Positions 49,999 to 64,000 of a stretch of DNA of 64,000 nt are shown here, in pieces; position 1 is the first letter of the stretch, and each line of letters begins with the position of its first letter. Location: assembly GCA_963930775.1 (NCBI GenBank), contig OZ005689.1:7789569-7853568 (forward strand), in the 5' to 3' direction. The position numbers were made by a program, and so were the translations under genes. The notes beneath the pieces are model-generated. The model ran no database searches and was not told where the DNA came from. It saw nothing but the letters and a program-made list of their open reading frames with translations. Origin of the DNA: Cliona cf. orientalis. Its lineage: Eukaryota; Porifera; Demospongiae; Clionaida; Clionaidae.

Positions 49999-64000
<14,002 letters not shown>

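Overview
The window reads as AT-rich animal nuclear DNA, most likely from a demosponge (Amphimedon-like). This is inferred from many short GT-AG introns, long multi-exon extracellular receptors of a type expanded in sponges (NIDO, Calx-beta, EGF, Ig, transmembrane, tyrosine kinase), and very dense MITEs and foldback elements between and inside genes. No prokaryotic operon, rRNA, convincing tRNA or CRISPR array was seen.

The backbone is a head-to-tail array of paralogous receptor tyrosine kinase (RTK) genes, all on the + strand. Gene A (1-2654) is only the kinase 3' end. Gene B (3105-11999) is complete: 31 exons, about 1690 residues, no NIDO domain. Gene C (13185-28554) is complete: 37 exons, about 1921 residues, with NIDO. 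Gene D (49999 to beyond 64000) matches gene C exon for exon until the window ends inside its transmembrane exon. I assembled the exons by hand from frame, AG/GT signals and alignment between paralogues; internal exon phases are consistent throughout. All three long genes have the same extracellular plan: signal peptide, (NIDO), a short Cys-Cys module, Calx-beta-like repeats, 8 EGF exons, one Ig-like exon, 6 EGF exons, TM, kinase.

Between genes C and D (28.5-50 kb) lies a mobile-element-rich interval. It holds a deleted hAT element, one single-exon GNAT acetyltransferase gene (29937-30455), a tandem array of about 370-bp units broken by a Harbinger-type MITE and a 1.2-kb foldback element, LINE and gag fragments, and a degraded duplicate of the gene C 5' region (about 38165-46207). 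That duplicate keeps the signal-peptide exon but no downstream exons. Inserted in it is a 3.9-kb DNA transposon (39939-43849) with about 410-bp inverted repeats, a THAP plus DDE transposase and a convergent SWIM plus YqaJ-nuclease gene, resembling the ISL2EU group.

In function, the RTKs are predicted type I membrane receptors that couple a long adhesive or ligand-binding ectodomain to an apparently active tyrosine kinase (intact G-loop, Lys, [11 protein letters not shown]). Most other sequence records mobile-element activity and local duplication.
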